Assembly: GCF_014076415.1 (NCBI RefSeq)
Contig: NZ_CP043568.1
Location: 4,030,001-4,094,000, forward strand
Reading direction: 5' to 3'
Length of the DNA stretch: 64,000 bases
Source: Comamonas testosteroni
Lineage (GTDB): Bacteria > Pseudomonadota > Gammaproteobacteria > Burkholderiales > Burkholderiaceae_C
Every line of letters begins with the position of its first letter. Position 1 is the stretch's first letter. The notes under the pieces were generated by a model. The model ran no database searches, was not told the DNA's origin, and saw only the letters and a program-made list of their open reading frames with translations. Made by a program: the position numbers and the translations under genes. Positions 1 to 7,407 of the stretch are shown piece after piece.

Positions 1-1
1 C

Positions 2-376
2 CAGGCGAGCAGCTGGGTACTGCGCTTGGCATGGCCAGTCCATGTGATCGGCGTGGCCGGCTTTGCAGTGCTGATAATCGGCATGGTGACACGTACGGCT
101 TTGGGCCACCTGGGGCGACCATTGCGCGCCGATGGGAGCATCGTGGTCATGTATGCGCTGGTGCTTGCCGCCGCTTTGTTGCGCCTGCTGGCACTTCTGC
201 CTGCGGGGCTCCCCCAAGCCGCACTGCATGCCTCGACGCTTGCATGGGTGCTGGCCTTTGCTTTGTACCTGTGGCGATTTGTACCCTTGCTGATTCGGCC
301 GCGCCTGCCACCAGCTGGACTCTCAGCGGCTCAGCCCTCAGGACATGTCGCCAGCAAGTCCAGAAAATCTGTTTGA
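2..376 (+). CDS. nnrS: NnrS family heme/copper membrane protein, C-terminal part (5' end outside window)
   Basis: The reading frame is open from base 2, so the gene begins upstream of the window; about 124 C-terminal residues are visible. They form at least three hydrophobic membrane segments and end in the pattern LWRFVPLLIRPRLP, which resembles the end of NnrS proteins. NnrS is a multi-span membrane protein that relieves nitric oxide stress, and it is commonly a target of NsrR. The next gene is nsrR, starting 13 bp downstream on the same strand, which supports the call. The N-terminal heme-ligand region cannot be checked here. A generic membrane protein is the main alternative. Confidence 0.75.
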   Translation, partial: QASSWVLRLAWPVHVIGVAGFAVLIIGMVTRTALGHLGRPLRADGSIVVMYALVLAAALLRLLALLPAGLPQAALHASTLAWVLAFALYLWRFVPLLIRPRLPPAGLSAAQPSGHVASKSRKSV

Positions 377-389
377 ACGAGATCACTCA

Positions 390-851
390 ATGCGTCTAAC
401 CCTGATGACCGACTATGCGCTGCGGCTGCTCATGCATGTAGCCCAGCGGCCAGAGCGCCTGTGCACGATTTCCGAGGTTGCGCAGGCTTATAGCATTTCC
501 GAGCCAAATCTGATGAAAGTCACGCATCAACTGGCCCTGCAGGGTTGGATAGAGACGATACGTGGAAAGGGAGGCGGCATGCGCCTCGCCCGTGAACCAA
601 AGCAGATCCATATCGGTACAGTGATACGTGGACTAGAGTCCGACTTCACGCTGGTGGAATGCTTTGGCAACGACAACCGGTGCACGCTGACCGGCGACTG
701 CCGCCTCGCTGGCATGTTGCAAGGAGCTCTGCACAGCTTCATGGCGCATCTGGATGGCTTCACTCTTGCGGACCTGATACCGCCAACGTCTGCCAGCGCA
801 GTGCCATTGATTCCTGCCATCCGACTGACAAGAAAGGAGGCCCAGACATGA
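390..851 (+). CDS. nsrR: Rrf2-family nitric oxide-sensing repressor NsrR
   Basis: This 153-residue protein has an N-terminal winged helix beginning MRLTLMTDYALRLLM, typical of NsrR/Rrf2 regulators. Three cysteines at about residues 91, 98 and 104 (pattern C-x6-C-x5-C) would bind the iron-sulfur cluster that reacts with nitric oxide. The ATG at 390 is chosen over an in-frame ATG at 345 because the family starts directly with this helix and because 345 lies inside the upstream gene. The gene sits between nnrS and a small membrane protein, and its stop overlaps the next start in an ATGA, so the two are probably translationally coupled. Expected role: repressing nitric-oxide detoxification genes until the cluster is nitrosylated. 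IscR is unlikely given the neighbours and cysteine spacing. Confidence 0.9.
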   Translation: MRLTLMTDYALRLLMHVAQRPERLCTISEVAQAYSISEPNLMKVTHQLALQGWIETIRGKGGGMRLAREPKQIHIGTVIRGLESDFTLVECFGNDNRCTLTGDCRLAGMLQGALHSFMAHLDGFTLADLIPPTSASAVPLIPAIRLTRKEAQT

Positions 852-1288
852 GCTATGGCCTGCTGATCACACTACACCTGCTGGCCGCCGTGGCGTTTGC
901 AGGCACAGTGTTCTTCGAAGTCGTGCTGCTCGCCAACGTGCACAGCCGAGTGCCGAAGCAGCACATGCTCCCCGTGGAGCAGGCGCTGGGGACACGCGCC
1001 ACCGCCGTCATGCCCTGGGTGTTGCTAGTGCTGTATTCTGCGGGAGCAGGCTTGGCCTGGCAGCACCGCTCGGTACTGGCGCACCCCTTGGCCAGCAGTA
1101 CAGGCATGCTGATGGTGCTCAAGATTGCGCTGGCGCTTAGCGTTCTTGCGCACTTCGCCAGCGCCATGTGGTGGCGCCGCCAAGGGCAACTCAATGGGCG
1201 ACGCTCGCACCGATTGCATCTGAGCGTGTTCTGCCATGTGCTGGTCATTGTCTTGCTGGCCAAGGCCATGTTCTATCTGCACTGGTAA
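848..1288 (+). CDS. Small four-helix membrane protein, CopD-like
   Basis: The product is 146 residues long with four predicted membrane helices and no soluble domain. It begins MSYGLLITLHLLAAVAFAG, close to the first helix of CopD-like proteins, with a histidine in helix 1 and further histidines near helices 3 and 4 (HFASAMWW, HLSVFCHVLV) that could ligate heme or copper. The start ATG overlaps the nsrR stop (ATGA), and the end of nsrR carries an AAAGGAGG ribosome binding site. Co-translation with nsrR suggests a role in nitric-oxide or denitrification stress, but that is inference. The family assignment is by general resemblance and the biochemical function is unknown. Confidence 0.6.
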   Translation: MSYGLLITLHLLAAVAFAGTVFFEVVLLANVHSRVPKQHMLPVEQALGTRATAVMPWVLLVLYSAGAGLAWQHRSVLAHPLASSTGMLMVLKIALALSVLAHFASAMWWRRQGQLNGRRSHRLHLSVFCHVLVIVLLAKAMFYLHW

Positions 1289-1370
1289 GAGCCTAGCGAC
1301 AGATGCCAAGCCGCTGCATCCAAATGCGTCATGGCAGACTTTCTCCTTGATCAGAGAGGAGTCTGCCAAT

Positions 1371-2096
1371 TCAATATCCAAAGAACTCCTCACTACGCAC
1401 ATCGTCCTCATCAATACCGGCTGATATCAGCAACCGCTGCATTGACGCAACCATGGAAGGTGGGCCAGCAACATAAAAGATCGGATTAGCCAAGCCCTCA
1501 ATGGCCTGCTGGAGCCACTCTCTATCGATCGTTTGTGTATCACCACTCCAATCCACGGCAGAGTGCGCCATATCCGTCATGGTGGCCTTGAGCCGGAATT
1601 TTGGATTCTTCTTTTCGAGAGCTTGAAGCTCAGAGAGAAACGCCGAATCTTCTGGACGACGATTGGAATACAGCAGAAGCAAATCCTGCTGTGACTGCTG
1701 CATTGCAGCGTTTCGCAGCATGCTCATGAACGGCGTCACGCCAATCCCACCGGCGATGAGCACACCCGCTCGCGCGGTGTTTTTGTGCAAGGTAAGCGAA
1801 CCAAATGGTCCATCGATATCCAACTCAGCACCTACAGGCAGAGCTCCCAAAGCGCGTTTGTAAACGCTGTCCCTCATCCTCGTAGCAAACACTAGTTCAC
1901 TCTCGTGTGGCGCGCTGACAATGGAGAATGCGTGACATCGCTCCTCTTTACTCTCCCCTGGGACCGCGCCCGGCAGCTGGATTTCAAACGCCTGTCCAGG
2001 ACGGAAATCAAACCCCGCCGGTTTGGCGAGATGAAATGCCATCGTACCCTGCGCAACCTCCTCGCGTTCGAGGATTTTGCTGTGCTCTGTGCCCAT
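1371..2096 (-). CDS. Ferredoxin-reductase-type FAD/NAD(P)-binding oxidoreductase
   Basis: This 241-residue protein has the two-domain fold of ferredoxin-NADP reductases. An N-terminal FAD barrel carries the HAFSIVSAP motif, which corresponds to the RxYS flavin-binding element. A C-terminal nucleotide-binding domain has GGIGVTPFMSML, and the protein ends EEFFGY. No iron-sulfur or globin domain is attached, so it is a stand-alone reductase that would pass electrons from NAD(P)H to a separate partner. The start is supported by AAGGAG seven bases upstream. It converges with the nsrR operon. A link to nitric-oxide metabolism is possible from position but not shown. The physiological acceptor is unknown. 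Confidence 0.8.
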   Translation of the reverse strand: MGTEHSKILEREEVAQGTMAFHLAKPAGFDFRPGQAFEIQLPGAVPGESKEERCHAFSIVSAPHESELVFATRMRDSVYKRALGALPVGAELDIDGPFGSLTLHKNTARAGVLIAGGIGVTPFMSMLRNAAMQQSQQDLLLLYSNRRPEDSAFLSELQALEKKNPKFRLKATMTDMAHSAVDWSGDTQTIDREWLQQAIEGLANPIFYVAGPPSMVASMQRLLISAGIDEDDVRSEEFFGY

Positions 2097-2720
2097 GATT
2101 CACTCCTTCGCAATCGATGGATCTACACATTGGATGCGTCCAATGGAGTAAATATTCCCGTCAATCGATACCCACCGTGAGAAACGGGTCGAAATGGGCA
2201 CTCTCATTGAACCGACCACCTCAGCCTGCTATGGCCGCGTTCGGCCAGAAGCAGCCCCGTTCAGCTTGATAGTGCAAACTCTCACCGAGCTTTGAACTCC
2301 CCCCCACTCAGGCTTGCAATCAAGTCGGCTTTAGGCTGACCTGAGTCACTCACAGACCCATGCCGAAGCGGCGGCAATCGCCAACACCAGTTGCTGCACG
2401 CCGCCTGTCCTTAACAGCTGTTTTACGCTCCAAGCCGGCTGTTCGAATCGCATGGCCGCCACGTACCGGCTCAAAGGGCCGCTTCTGCGTGCCACGACAG
2501 GTTCGTGTCGTCCCCAAGCAGTCTGTCAACGCCTGAAGAATGAGCGAGCCTTCGAGAGCACCGCTTGTCATGGCGGGCGGCTTGACAGACGAAAACGCGG
2601 ACTTGCGCGAGCCACGGCGGGTTCAGACTGGGCCTCCGCGCCCCAGCTCGGCAGCCGCAGAACCACATTAATACAGGTATTAACCCGAATAAAGTCACTG
2701 AAACTGGCTAGAATCGCGCC
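2097..2720. other. Intergenic region without a convincing gene
   Basis: This 620-base stretch separates the reductase from the glycine riboswitch. It holds the probable promoter of the reductase on the minus side and GC-rich sequence with scattered fragments such as GCGTTCGGCCAGAAGCAGCC that look like decayed interspersed repeats. Open frames here lack ribosome binding sites and recognisable protein character. Near the right end, TAGAAT at 2709-2714 could be the -10 element for the riboswitch transcript. No clear -35 was identified. Confidence 0.5.
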
Positions 2721-2721
2721 C

Positions 2722-2950
2722 ATCCTGCGGGAGAGCGGAGCCTTTCGAGGGTTCCCGCCGAAGGCGCAAACTCCCATAATCGCTCAGGCAATAAGTACCG
2801 CAGGTGGGTCTGACAGGACCCGGATATCGCCAACTGGAGAGCAGCCCGCAACCACAAGTCTGCAGGGCTCACCGAAGGGGCAAGCATGGCCACCGCGAAG
2901 GTGCTCATGCGCAACTCTCAGGTAAAAGGACAGCGGGAGAGGCAAGCCGG
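2722..2950 (+). promoter_or_regulatory. Tandem glycine riboswitch (two aptamers)
   Basis: Two copies of the glycine aptamer core lie head to tail. Aptamer 1 (about 2724-2826) has GGGAGAG, then CGCCGAAGGCGCAA, then CGCTCAGGCAATAAGTACCG. Aptamer 2 (about 2831-2950) has TGGAGAG, then CACCGAAGGGGCAA, then CAACTCTCAGGTAAAAGGAC. These match the conserved blocks of the class in the right order and spacing. A short linker joins the aptamers, as in cooperative tandem glycine riboswitches. A 7-bp inverted repeat, GCGGGAG (2933-2939) and CTCCCGC (2954-2960), overlaps the 3' edge of aptamer 2 and could be the expression platform. No U-run follows it, which suggests translational rather than transcriptional control. 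The downstream gene is a TRIC-type membrane protein. Confidence 0.9.
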
Positions 2951-2968
2951 ACACTCCCGCCGATGTGA

Positions 2969-3661
2969 GTGGCTGGTCTATTTTCAAGTGCCTTCATGCT
3001 TCCTTCCGTCTCTTTGCTGGACTCGTTCCAGGCCTCCAACTTCACCGTCATGCTGGTCATCTATCTGGTGGCCATTACCGCCGAAGCCATGTCCGGCGCA
3101 CTCGCCGCAGGGCGGCGAAATATGGATATCTTTGGTGTCGTCGTCATCGCCTTCGTCACTGCCCTGGGCGGCGGCACCATCCGCGACATGGTGCTGGGCC
3201 ACTACCCCATCGGCTGGACCCAGCACCCTGAATATGTGTATCTGGTCATCAGCTTCGGTCTGCTGACCACTGTGATTGCACGCCATATGCACAGGCTCAA
3301 GCAGGTGTTTCTGCTGCTGGACGCCATGGGTCTGATCGCCTTTTCGCTGATTGGCTGCAATACCGCGCTGGAGCTGGGCTACCCCACCATCGTCATCATC
3401 ATGGCCGGCATGATTACCGGCATCAGCGGCGGCATCTTGCGCGATGTGCTCTGCAACCAGGTCCCCGTGGTGTTCCGCCGCGAGCTGTATGCGAGCGTGT
3501 CGCTGTCCGTATGCCTGATGTTCCTGGGCCTGCGCTATCTGGATGTCAGCCCCAATATCAGCACCATCGTGTGTTTTGCCGGCGGTCTGGCCTTCCGTCT
3601 TGCCGCCATTCGTTTCAAATGGCGCCTGCCGGTTTTTTCGTACCAGCAGCGCTGGGAGTGA
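2969..3661 (+). CDS. TRIC/UPF0126-family trimeric cation-channel-like membrane protein
   Basis: The product has about 230 residues if the GTG at 2969 is used, or 221 if the ATG at 2996 is used; neither has a strong ribosome binding site. The protein has about seven membrane segments in two related halves. Each half carries a glycine-rich motif typical of the family: ALGGGTIRDMVLG and GISGGILRDVLCN. Bacterial TRIC homologues form trimeric monovalent-cation channels; the physiological ligand of the bacterial branch is unclear. The gene follows directly on a tandem glycine riboswitch, so expression should track glycine level. That suggests a role in glycine export or in ion balance linked to it, which is inference. 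Confidence 0.88.
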   Translation: MAGLFSSAFMLPSVSLLDSFQASNFTVMLVIYLVAITAEAMSGALAAGRRNMDIFGVVVIAFVTALGGGTIRDMVLGHYPIGWTQHPEYVYLVISFGLLTTVIARHMHRLKQVFLLLDAMGLIAFSLIGCNTALELGYPTIVIIMAGMITGISGGILRDVLCNQVPVVFRRELYASVSLSVCLMFLGLRYLDVSPNISTIVCFAGGLAFRLAAIRFKWRLPVFSYQQRWE

Positions 3662-3665
3662 TCGA

Positions 3666-3712
3666 GACTCCCCCTCTCTTGCTACGCAGGGCGGCCCTTG
3701 CTTGGCTGCTCT
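3666..3712 (+). repeat. Partial copy of palindromic intergenic repeat A
   Basis: The sequence CTCCCCCTCTCTTGCTACGC followed by GGGCGGCCCTTGCTTGGCTG matches the middle and end of the longer repeats at about 10251, 11374, 27685 and 60528. The first palindrome of the full repeat is missing. It lies just after the TRIC gene. Confidence 0.65.
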
Positions 3713-3755
3713 GACCTAGACTGCGCCATGCGTTACCCATGTAGTTTCACTTTCC

Positions 3756-5723
3756 ATGTCTGAACCCATCACATGGATGCCGGATGGCACCCCCTACAAC
3801 ACCCGATTTGGCGATCGCTATCACAGCGAGCTGGGCGGCCTTGACCAGGCCCGCCAGGTTTTTCTCGGTGGCTGCGAGCTGCCAGCCGCCTGGGCTGATA
3901 CAGCGCAGTGGCGCATTCTGGAAACCGGCTTTGGCTTCGGACTGAACTTCCTCGTCACCTGGTCGGCATGGAAAGCCGACCCCAGACGCCCGCGCATTCT
4001 GCATTTTGTCTCGGTGGAGGCCTACCCTGTCTCGCGCGAGGATCTGCTCGCGTTTTTGCCGGCCGATGAGGAGCTGCGCCCGCTTGGCGAACAGCTGGCC
4101 GAGCAATGGTGGGGACTGCTGCCCGGCGTGCATCGCCTCTCGTTTGACGACGGCCAGGTGCTGCTGACGCTCTATATAGGCGATGCCAGGACCATGCTGC
4201 GCAAGCAGCAAATGACGGCGGACAGCGTGTATCTGGATGGCTTCTCTCCCCAGCTCAACCCCGAGATGTGGGATGAAGATGCCATGAAGAACATTGCCCG
4301 CCATTGCCGCCGGGGCACGCAGCTTGCCACCTGGTGCGTGGCCGGCCATGTGCGCCAGGCGCTCAAGGCCCAGGGTTTCGAAGTCAAGAAGCACGCTGGC
4401 GTGCCGCCCAAGCGCCATAACCTGCATGCAGCCTACAACCCGGCATGGGAGCCGCGCCATCGCCCGGACGGCCTGCCTGCGCCCGTGGGCCAGGCCGGCC
4501 ACTGCCTGGTGCTGGGTGCGGGCCTGGCGGGTGCTGCCGCTGCTGCCAGTCTGGCCAGGCGCGGCTGGGAAGTGACGGTGCTGGATGCGGCGGCCGAGCC
4601 TGCGGCAGGAGCTTCAGGCCTGCCAGCCGGCTTGTTTTGCCCGCATATTTCGCCCGATGACAGTGTTCTATCGCGCTTGTCCAGAAGTGGCGTACGCACA
4701 ACGCTACAAAATCTGCAGCAACTGAGCCAAGCGCAAAAGTTGCATCCAGCACAGGACTGGGCCCATGGCGGCGTGCTCGAGCACGACCTGAACGAGCCCT
4801 CCCATCTGCCCAAGTCATGGCTGCAGCCCGGAAGCGAGACCTACCCCTGGGGCCTGCACTGGAGCGCGCCCGTGCAGCCGGCTCAGCTGGCTGCGGCCCA
4901 TCTGCCCGCAGACAGTCAGGCCGTCTGGCATGAGCAGGCTGGCTGGGTGCGCCCCGCACAACTGGTGCGCGCGCTGCTGCAAGCCCCCGGTATTCATTGG
5001 CAAGGCCATGCCCGAGCTTCGCGCCTGGTGCGCGATGAAGTGCGCAATATCTGGCAGGTGCTGGATGCTCAGGGCCAGACCCTGGCCGAAGCCCCCATGC
5101 TGGTGCTGGCCCTGGGTCCGGACACCAAGCCCTTGTTGCAAGCCAGCGGCCTGGCAGCGGGGGAATGGGAGCTGCAAGCCATACGCGGCCAGGTCAGCGT
5201 GGCCGAGCATGATGCAGGGACGCTGGCGGCCATGCCGCCCTTCCCCGTCAACGGTCATGGCAATCTGGTGCCGGACTTCCCCTCGAGCGACCGGGCCGGC
5301 GCGCACCAGTGGATCATGGGATCGACCTTCGAGCGCGATGTGACCGAGCTGCCGCCCACCGCTGACGACCAGCAGGTCGCCCATGCCAGCAATGGCGAAA
5401 AACTGGCCGCTTTGCTGCCCGGCTGCAGGCAGGCGCTGCGCTCCTTCTTCGATGCTGACCAGCGACCCGCCACCTGGGCGCGCCTGCGTTGCGCGGCCTA
5501 TGACCGTTTGCCGCTGGCAGGCCCGGCCGGGCAGTCGGCAGCCGATCTACCGGGCCTGTGGGTGCTGACGGGGCTGGGCTCACGCGGGCTGACGCTGTCC
5601 ATGCTTTGCGGCGAGCTGTTGGCGGCACGCCTGCATGGCGAGCCGCTGCCGCTGGATGCCAGGCTGGCTCAGGCCCTGGGTACGCAGCGCCTGTGGAGTC
5701 GCTCCCTGCAGCAACCCAGGTAA
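3756..5723 (+). CDS. mnmC: Bifunctional tRNA wobble-uridine modification protein MnmC
   Basis: This 655-residue protein combines two activities that finish 5-methylaminomethyl-2-thiouridine at tRNA position 34. Residues 1 to about 245 are the SAM-dependent methyltransferase, with the SAM loop LETGFGFGLNFL and the motif VYLDGFSPQLNPEMW. Residues from about 250 are the FAD-dependent oxidoreductase that removes the carboxymethyl group, with the dinucleotide motif VLGAGLAGAAAAASLARRG and a C-terminal glycine-rich GLGSRGLTLSML. The length is as expected for the fused form. It acts in the cytoplasm on tRNAs first modified by MnmE/MnmG. The gene stands alone and converges with the CorC-type gene. 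Confidence 0.95.
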   Translation: MSEPITWMPDGTPYNTRFGDRYHSELGGLDQARQVFLGGCELPAAWADTAQWRILETGFGFGLNFLVTWSAWKADPRRPRILHFVSVEAYPVSREDLLAFLPADEELRPLGEQLAEQWWGLLPGVHRLSFDDGQVLLTLYIGDARTMLRKQQMTADSVYLDGFSPQLNPEMWDEDAMKNIARHCRRGTQLATWCVAGHVRQALKAQGFEVKKHAGVPPKRHNLHAAYNPAWEPRHRPDGLPAPVGQAGHCLVLGAGLAGAAAAASLARRGWEVTVLDAAAEPAAGASGLPAGLFCPHISPDDSVLSRLSRSGVRTTLQNLQQLSQAQKLHPAQDWAHGGVLEHDLNEPSHLPKSWLQPGSETYPWGLHWSAPVQPAQLAAAHLPADSQAVWHEQAGWVRPAQLVRALLQAPGIHWQGHARASRLVRDEVRNIWQVLDAQGQTLAEAPMLVLALGPDTKPLLQASGLAAGEWELQAIRGQVSVAEHDAGTLAAMPPFPVNGHGNLVPDFPSSDRAGAHQWIMGSTFERDVTELPPTADDQQVAHASNGEKLAALLPGCRQALRSFFDADQRPATWARLRCAAYDRLPLAGPAGQSAADLPGLWVLTGLGSRGLTLSMLCGELLAARLHGEPLPLDARLAQALGTQRLWSRSLQQPR

Positions 5724-5736
5724 GTAAGCCACTCGC

Positions 5737-5775
5737 AAAAAAAGCACGCAGCGCTTACGGAGAAATGCTGCGTGC
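5737..5775 (-). terminator. Rho-independent terminator of the CorC-type gene
   Basis: On the minus strand, GCACGCAGC and GCTGCGTGC form a 9-bp stem with a 14-base loop, followed by seven T residues. It lies between two convergent genes and is oriented to stop the minus-strand gene that ends at 5804. Confidence 0.85.
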
Positions 5776-5803
5776 CGTTTCGGGCCTGATTCTGAAGCCG
5801 GGT

Positions 5804-7123
5804 TTATTCGCTGCTTAACGATGCCACGGTGACCAGGGGCTCCAGTCTGGTCGCCAGCACCTTGTCCAGCGTCTTGCCGTCCATGTCCACGACTTCAAAG
5901 CGCCAGTCTTCCCACTCCACCACGTCGGCCTCGGTGGGCACGCGGCCCAGCAGCAGCATGATCATGCCGCTCAGGGTGTGATAGCGGCCGCGCTCTTCCT
6001 CGGGCACGGCATGCAGGCTCAGGCGGTCCTTGAGTTCGGGCACGGGAATATGGCCGTCCAGCAGCCAGCTGCCGTCTTCGCGCTGCACGGCCCAGCTGGT
6101 TTCAGGATCACGCGGCTGGAATTCGCCGGTAATCGCCTCGATCAGGTCCTGCAGCGTGACAATGCCCTGCACCTCGCCGTACTCGTCGATCACAAAGGCC
6201 ATATGCAGATCGGAGGTGCGGAAGTTGTCCAGCAGCTCCATGCCGGTAATGGTCTCGGGCACATAGAGGGCAGCCTGCAGAGGCTGGTCCTTGAGCGCCT
6301 GCCTGCCCTTGTTGAGCAAGGCCTGCGTCAGCCACTGGCGGGCATTGAGCACGCCCACGATATTGTTCATATCGCCACGCACGACGGGGAAGCGCGCATG
6401 GTCGGCCTGTTCGACACGGGCCAGAGTCTCTTCCAGGCTCTCGTCGATATCGAGACAGATGACATCGCTGCGCGGCACCATCAGCGAGCCGATCTGGCGA
6501 TCGTCCAGACGGAACACATTGCGCACCATGGTGTGCTCCTGCGACTCGATCACGCCGGCCGTGTGGCCTTCCACCAAAATGGCCTGAATTTCCTCTTCGG
6601 TCACCACGCTGCCATTGCTCTCCTTGACGCCCAGGACCTTGAGCAGGCCGCGCGTCGATGCCGACAGCAGCCAGACAAAGGGCTTGGTGGCCAGGGCCAG
6701 GAAGTTGATGGGGCGCGAGATCAGGCGCGCCAGGGCCTCTGGATGGGTCTGACCCAGGCGCTTGGGAACCAGCTCGCCCACGACGATGGAGAAGTAGGTG
6801 ATCAGCACCACCACCAGGCCGGTGGAGAGGTAGTCGGCATATTTCTGGGTCATGCCCACGGTGATCAGCCAGTTCTCCAGCGGGCCGGCCAGAGCCGCCT
6901 CGCCGACAATGCCGTTGAGCACGCCGATGGAGGTGATACCGATCTGGATGGTGGAGAGGAAACGCGTCGGATCTTCTCCCAGTTTGATAGCAGCTGCCGC
7001 GCCGCTGTCGCCCTCATCCACCAGTTTCTGCATGCGGGTTTTGCGGGCGGTGACCAACGCAATTTCCGACATGGCGAAGACGCCGTTCAGACAGATGAGA
7101 GCGAAAAGTATGGCTATTTCCAT
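5804..7123 (-). CDS. CorC/HlyC (CNNM)-family membrane protein with CBS domains
   Basis: This 439-residue protein has the standard order of the family. A DUF21/CNNM transmembrane domain spans residues 1 to about 195, with four hydrophobic segments and the phrase ICLNGVFAMSEIALVTARK. A CBS-domain pair follows (about 210-330) with MVPRSDVICLDIDESLEETL and a second repeat ending GIVTLQDLIEAITGEF. A C-terminal CorC_HlyC domain lies at about 350-430. Members are implicated in magnesium or cobalt efflux; older annotation as haemolysin is misleading. It sits in the inner membrane with CBS domains in the cytoplasm. It is divergent from cysI with about 280 bases between them. Confidence 0.88.
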   Translation of the reverse strand: MEIAILFALICLNGVFAMSEIALVTARKTRMQKLVDEGDSGAAAAIKLGEDPTRFLSTIQIGITSIGVLNGIVGEAALAGPLENWLITVGMTQKYADYLSTGLVVVLITYFSIVVGELVPKRLGQTHPEALARLISRPINFLALATKPFVWLLSASTRGLLKVLGVKESNGSVVTEEEIQAILVEGHTAGVIESQEHTMVRNVFRLDDRQIGSLMVPRSDVICLDIDESLEETLARVEQADHARFPVVRGDMNNIVGVLNARQWLTQALLNKGRQALKDQPLQAALYVPETITGMELLDNFRTSDLHMAFVIDEYGEVQGIVTLQDLIEAITGEFQPRDPETSWAVQREDGSWLLDGHIPVPELKDRLSLHAVPEEERGRYHTLSGMIMLLLGRVPTEADVVEWEDWRFEVVDMDGKTLDKVLATRLEPLVTVASLSSE

Positions 7124-7407
7124 AGTCAGGCACCCGCTTTCAATCCAGGCGCCTCAATCATTGAACAAGCCTTGATTCTAGAGAATGCCCGGCGCAGGGC
7201 CGCTCACAAAATGCAAGCGCGCAGAAAGGAAATTGGCTCAAGCGCTCCGTACGGGCGTTCTGGCAGCCCTTCACATATTCAATCAGATATATATGAAGCA
7301 CTAAATAATCGTTTGTTTTTATATAAAGCCTCTCTACAGTTCTGACCAACGATCAAAGTGCAATGCCACCCGAGGCAAGGCATCCGCTCCACGGAAGAAC
7401 TGAAGAC
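7124..7407. promoter_or_regulatory. AT-rich divergent promoter region between corC-like gene and cysI
   Basis: The region turns sharply AT-rich at about 7270-7335, with ATATATATGAAG and ATAATCGTTTG followed by TTTTTATATAAAG. Such AT-rich tracts upstream of sulfate-assimilation genes are usual binding regions for CysB-type LysR regulators, so this is the likely control region of the cys operon. No exact operator is claimed. TATATAA near 7320 could act as a -10 element. Confidence 0.45.

Noticed and set aside
2452..2925. Possible 157-codon gene overlapping the glycine riboswitch
   Set aside because: It runs through both aptamers, has no ribosome binding site and encodes an unremarkable Arg/Ala-rich sequence.
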